Of a stretch of 56,703 nt of DNA, positions 53,303 to 56,703 are shown in pieces. The notes under the pieces were generated by a model. That model had not been told where the DNA came from. It was given only the letters and a program-made list of their open reading frames with translations, and did not search any database. The number at the start of each line of letters is the position of its first letter. Position 1 is the stretch's first letter. This stretch comes from Planctomycetota bacterium (GTDB lineage Bacteria; Planctomycetota; UBA1135; GCA-002686595), in assembly GCA_016872715.1 (NCBI GenBank), contig VGZD01000009.1:1-56703 (forward strand), in the 5' to 3' direction. The translations under genes were made by a program, and so were the position numbers.

Positions 53303-55726
53303 GTGAACCAGCTCCTCGCCGCCCTCACCGCGCCGCTCTTCGCCGCCTGCGCATGGTCCCAGCAGGTCATCGCTCCCGCCGAGCACCTCGGCCGTCCCGT
53401 CGGCGCGGACTTCGCGCTCGCCGACTGGGAGGAGGTGTCGAGCTACTACCTGCGGCTGGACGAGCAGAGCGCGCGCGTCAGCGTCGAGCGCCTCGGCCAG
53501 ACCACCGAAGGACGCGCGTTCCTCGCCGCGGTGATCACGTCCGAGGCGAACATGGCGCGCCTGCCCGCGATTCGTGCCGCAACGGCGCGCATCGCCGACC
53601 CGCGCGGGCTCGACGCGGCGCAGCGCGCCGAGCTCGTCGCCAACGCCGTGCCCGTGCTGGTCGTCTCGATCGCGATGCACTCGACCGAGACGGCGGCGCC
53701 GCAGTTCGGGATGGAGTTCGCGCACCAGCTCGCCACGAGCGACGCGGAGCCTTGGAAGAGCGCGCGCGAGCGGCTCGTCACGGTGGTGCTCCCCTGCACG
53801 AATCCCGATGGCCTCGACCACGTGTGCGAGTGGTACCGCGGCATCGTCGGCACGGAGCACGAGACGGCGTCGATGCCCAAGCTCTATCAGTACTACACCG
53901 GGCACGACAACAACCGCGACTGGTTCGCGCTCACGCAGGCCGAGACGCGCATCGTGACGAAGCTGCTCTACGAGGACTGGCATCCGCAGGTCTACTGGGA
54001 CGTGCACCAGCAGGGTCAGCTCGGCGAGCGCATGTTCGTGCCGCCGTTCCGCGATCCGCTCAATCCGAACCTCGATCCGACCATCATGTCGAGCATCAAC
54101 CTGCTCGGCACGCGCGCGCTGCACGACATGACGCGCGAGGGCTTCTCGGGCGTCGCCACGGGCGTGACCTACGACCAGTGGTGGAACGGCGGCAATCGCA
54201 ATGTGCCTGTGCGCCACAACATCGTCGGGTTGCTCACCGAAGCCGCTTCGGTGAACTACGCGAGCCCCGTTTATCTCGAGCGCTCGAAGCTGAAAGCGCC
54301 GGGCGGCAAGGGCGAGTACGCGCCGGGAGTGAACTTCCCGCTGCCGTGGCCCGGCGGCTGGTGGCGCCTGCGCGACATCATCGACTACGAGCTCGCCTTC
54401 GGGCGCTCCTTGCTGCGCAGTCTCTCGAGCGAGCCGCGGCTGTTCGTCGAGAACGCCCTGCAAGCGGCGGAGCGCTCGATCGGCAAGGGCCGCGACGAAG
54501 CGCCGCGCGCGTGGGTGCTACCGTCGGACAACGACGACTGCGGCGCGAGTCGACGCTTGGTGGACACGCTGCTGCGCGGCGGAGTCGAGCTGCAGGTCGC
54601 GCGCGCGAAGTTCACGGCGGACGGACGCGAGTATCCGGCGGGCTCCCTGGTGATCTTCCGAGACCAGCCCTACGGCCAGCACGTGAAGGACCTGTTCGAG
54701 ACGCAGCGCTATCCCGAGGGCGACGCGCCCTACGATGTCGCGGGCTGGACGCTGCCGCTGCTCTTTGGAGTGCAGGCCGTCGAGTGCATCGAGCGCCCGA
54801 CGGTCGAGGTCGAGCGGCTGCGCTCCGCGGAGGATGTCGATGTGGCGTTCGCCTCGCCCGCGCGCGCCGAGCTGCCCGCTCTCGAGAGCGACGCGTGGCG
54901 CGTCGTGTTCGAGCGCCTCGCGCGCGGCGAGAGGCTGTACTTCGTCGGGCAGGAGGCGCGCTTCGTGCCCGAAGCGAAGGACGGCGCACGCATGCTCGAG
55001 CGCCTGCCGCGCGTCGGGCTCTATGCCCCGTACACGGGCTCGATGGACGAGGGCTGGATGCGCTGGGTGTTCGACACGTGGAAGTTGCCCTACGCAACCG
55101 TGCGCAACGAGACGCTGCGCGCGGGCGAGCTCGCGAAGTGGATCGATGTGCTCGTGATTCCCGACGTCAGCGCGGGCACGCTGGATCAAGGCCGCGCCGT
55201 GGGCAGCGCTCCGAGCGAGCTCGTGCGCGGCCTCGAGCCGCAGGGTGCGGTCGCGATCGAGGAATTCGTGCGCTCGGGCGGACGGCTCGTGACGGTCGGA
55301 GCGGCGAGCCAGTGGGCGATCGACTTGTTCGAGCTGCCGCTGGTCAACGTCACCAAGGACAAGGCGAAAGACGGCGAGGGCGCCTTCAACTGCCCGGGCA
55401 GCGTGCTGCGCGCAATTCCGAAGCCGCATGCGCTCACGCGCGGTCTGCCGGACTCCGTGAGCGTGTTCTTCTCCGATTCCGCGGCGTGGAAGCTCGAACC
55501 GCGGCCGGACGCGCGCGTCGAGACGCTGCTGGAGTTCGCGCCCACGCGCTTGCTGCTCTCCGGCTGGATTCGGGGCGCGACCACGATCGAGGATCGCGCC
55601 GCGTGGGTGCGCGCCGAGCACGGCACGGGGGTCGCGCATCTCTTCTCGTTCAGCCCGCACTACCGCGGGTGGTCGCAGCAGTGCTTCGCGTTGCTGTTCC
55701 GAGCGATCCTGCTCGACGCTCGCTGA
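53303..55726 (+). CDS. Secreted M14-family zinc carboxypeptidase
   Basis: The product has 807 aa. The GTG start is followed by a signal peptide (MNQLLAALTAPLFAACAWSQ). Zinc ligands are His126 and Glu129 (AMHSTET) and His235 (DVHQQG). Glu313 in LLTEAASVNY is the probable catalytic residue. GHDNNRDWFALTQAE at about 200-214 forms the substrate-side block of a large M14 branch common in environmental genomes. The C-terminal half (about 430-800) is a glutamine-amidotransferase-like or ThuA-like region (VLVIPDVSAGTLDQ, FVRSGGRLVTVGA). It should trim peptides outside the cytoplasm. The frame is open to 53156, but that stretch lacks a signal and overlaps the plsY promoter. Confidence 0.9.
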   Translation: MNQLLAALTAPLFAACAWSQQVIAPAEHLGRPVGADFALADWEEVSSYYLRLDEQSARVSVERLGQTTEGRAFLAAVITSEANMARLPAIRAATARIADPRGLDAAQRAELVANAVPVLVVSIAMHSTETAAPQFGMEFAHQLATSDAEPWKSARERLVTVVLPCTNPDGLDHVCEWYRGIVGTEHETASMPKLYQYYTGHDNNRDWFALTQAETRIVTKLLYEDWHPQVYWDVHQQGQLGERMFVPPFRDPLNPNLDPTIMSSINLLGTRALHDMTREGFSGVATGVTYDQWWNGGNRNVPVRHNIVGLLTEAASVNYASPVYLERSKLKAPGGKGEYAPGVNFPLPWPGGWWRLRDIIDYELAFGRSLLRSLSSEPRLFVENALQAAERSIGKGRDEAPRAWVLPSDNDDCGASRRLVDTLLRGGVELQVARAKFTADGREYPAGSLVIFRDQPYGQHVKDLFETQRYPEGDAPYDVAGWTLPLLFGVQAVECIERPTVEVERLRSAEDVDVAFASPARAELPALESDAWRVVFERLARGERLYFVGQEARFVPEAKDGARMLERLPRVGLYAPYTGSMDEGWMRWVFDTWKLPYATVRNETLRAGELAKWIDVLVIPDVSAGTLDQGRAVGSAPSELVRGLEPQGAVAIEEFVRSGGRLVTVGAASQWAIDLFELPLVNVTKDKAKDGEGAFNCPGSVLRAIPKPHALTRGLPDSVSVFFSDSAAWKLEPRPDARVETLLEFAPTRLLLSGWIRGATTIEDRAAWVRAEHGTGVAHLFSFSPHYRGWSQQCFALLFRAILLDAR

Positions 55727-56298
55727 TGCGCGCGCCGCTGCTCGTCGCGCTCGCGTTGCTCGCGAGCTGCGCCTCGGACTTCCAGCAGTCCGCGCGCATG
55801 CTCGGCAGGGGCATGGAACAGCGCGCGCCGCGGCTCGAGCGCCGCGCGTCGTACTACGACCGCGAGCGCACTCGCCCGCAGCGCGAGTGGGGCTTCTTGC
55901 AGCTGCCGGGCGGGCGCGAGGTGCTGCACGGTCGCGACACGCGCTATTTCCCGAATGGACGGAAAGAGCACGAACGCGAGTATCGCGAGGGCGAGTGCGT
56001 GGGCACGTGGCGCTCGTGGTGGGCGAACGGAAACCCGCGCTCGGAGGTGCCGAACGCAACGCGCGAGCCGGAGGCGACACGCTGGTGGCGCGAGAGCGGC
56101 GTGCTCGAATGCGCGGGGCTGTCGCGCGGTGGAGTGCGCGAGGGCGAGTGGGAGCTGTTTCACCCAAGCGGCGCGCTCGCGGCCCGCGGCGCCTACGTCG
56201 GCGGCCAAGAGCAGGGCGAGTGGAGCTTCTTCGACGACTCCGGCCAGCTCGTCGAGACGGTCGCGTTCCGCTGCGGCGTGCGCGTGCGCGCTCAGTAG
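55726..56298 (+). CDS. Lipoprotein with MORN/YwqK-like repeats
   Basis: The protein has 190 aa. It has a lipobox (LLASC, Cys15), so it is probably a lipoprotein. Repeated blocks (YFPNGRKEHEREYREGECVGTW, SGVLECAGLSRGGVREGEWELF, SGALAARGAYVGGQEQGEWSFF) follow the MORN or YwqK-antitoxin-like pattern, with a tryptophan after each G-x-W. YwqK-like proteins are named antitoxins in databases, but the repeat alone does not show that role. The ATG shares one base with the TGA of the peptidase gene, so they are coupled. Confidence 0.78.
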   Translation: MRAPLLVALALLASCASDFQQSARMLGRGMEQRAPRLERRASYYDRERTRPQREWGFLQLPGGREVLHGRDTRYFPNGRKEHEREYREGECVGTWRSWWANGNPRSEVPNATREPEATRWWRESGVLECAGLSRGGVREGEWELFHPSGALAARGAYVGGQEQGEWSFFDDSGQLVETVAFRCGVRVRAQ

Positions 56299-56703
56299 GC
56301 GCGGCGCGCGCTCGCCTTGGCCCAGTCCGCGAAGGCCGCGAGCCCCTCGTCCCGCAAGAGCGTGGTGGTCGGCAGGCGCCGCTGCGCGACGGGCAGCGGC
56401 AGCTCGCGGTAGATGAGCTCGTCGTCGAAACCCGCCTGGGCGGCATCGACGCGCGTGCAGGCGAACACCAGACGCGCGGGGCGCGACCAGTACAAGGCGC
56501 CGAGGCACATCGGGCACGGCTCGCAGCTCGAATACACCGTGCAGCGCTCGAGTTGGAACGCTGCGAGCGCCTTGCAGGCGGAGCGAATCGCGACCACCTC
56601 GGCGTGGGCGGTGGGGTCGCTCCACGCCGTGACGCGGTTCTGGCCCTCGGCGATCACGATCCCCTCGCGCGCGACGACGGCGCCGAACGGTCCGCCGCCG
56701 CTG
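56292..56703 (-). CDS. Guanine deaminase-like cytidine/deoxycytidylate-family deaminase, 5' end cut by window
   Basis: The visible part is 136 codons and continues past the right edge. It begins with GGGPFGAVVAREGIVIAEGQNRV, so the GTG at 56657 is internal. Zinc ligands are His in TAHAEVVAIRSA and the two Cys of SSCEPCPMCLGA; the Glu of HAE is the proton shuttle. FDDELIYRELPLP near the end is typical of bacterial guanine deaminase (GuaD type), which converts guanine to xanthine. The tRNA-adenosine deaminase TadA is less likely because of that C-terminal block. The 3' end overlaps the convergent lipoprotein gene by 7 nt. Confidence 0.88.
   Translation of the reverse strand, partial: SGGGPFGAVVAREGIVIAEGQNRVTAWSDPTAHAEVVAIRSACKALAAFQLERCTVYSSCEPCPMCLGALYWSRPARLVFACTRVDAAQAGFDDELIYRELPLPVAQRRLPTTTLLRDEGLAAFADWAKASARRAY

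Noticed and set aside
55726..56298. Antitoxin of a toxin-antitoxin pair (YwqK label)
   Set aside because: It is probably a lipoprotein coupled to a peptidase gene, and no toxin-like gene is adjacent; the repeat type alone does not support the role.

Overview
The window is GC-rich throughout (about 70% by eye) and densely coded on both strands. It carries no rRNA, tRNA or CRISPR array that I can see. The gene content suggests a Gram-negative-type bacterium with a complex envelope, most likely a GC-rich planctomycete. The indications are an FG-GAP/ASPIC-UnbV protein paired with an UnbU-like membrane protein, a Bat-type MoxR/DUF58/VWA operon, a Tricorn protease, an M14 peptidase of the 'NNRDWF' type, and very large secreted helical-repeat proteins. 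Acidobacteriota or Myxococcota are the main alternatives. This placement is inferred from family content only.

Layout. 0-5 kb: the 3' part of a chemotaxis receptor converges, across a strong hairpin, with a 1227-residue secreted metallopeptidase-like protein. 4.8-9.2 kb (+): an SDR-type dehydrogenase, a small membrane protein and a GMC oxidoreductase with overlapping ends, then an anchored secreted protein. 9.2-11.9 kb (-): an UnbU/UnbV-like pair. 12-14.9 kb (+): a hybrid sensor kinase. 15-24.9 kb (-): a Bat-type operon of MoxR ATPase, DUF58 protein, membrane protein, two VWA membrane proteins, a helical-repeat protein and a 1371-residue membrane-anchored helical-repeat protein. 25-48.6 kb: an envelope glycoconjugate region with three GT-C-like glycosyltransferases, two GT2 enzymes, a TMTC-like O-glycosyltransferase with TPRs, CDP-glucose synthesis (RfbF/RfbG), an NDP-sugar epimerase, a NovU-type C-methyltransferase, two B12-binding radical SAM enzymes, an UPF0104 membrane protein and a Glf/HemY-like flavoprotein. 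A Tricorn protease sits inside it. 48.6-56.7 kb: a metallophosphoesterase with altered motifs, a DUF155 (RMD1-like) protein, PlsY coupled to a GNAT-aminotransferase fusion, an M14 peptidase coupled to a lipoprotein, and the edge of a guanine deaminase.

How the parts work together. The 25-48 kb region reads as a pathway for making a CDP-linked deoxy or branched sugar and assembling it on a lipid carrier, followed by transfer to protein or polysaccharide at the membrane. The Bat operon is a self-contained envelope module.

Gene starts fall into two classes. Many first genes have a TANNNT box (TAGCAT, TAGACT, TAGAGT, TACAAT, TATCCT and similar) only 6-23 nt before the start codon and no Shine-Dalgarno, which points to leaderless or nearly leaderless mRNAs. 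Genes inside operons overlap by 1, 4, 7 or 8 nt and several have clear Shine-Dalgarno sequences. I used this contrast to choose several starts, including GTG and TTG starts.
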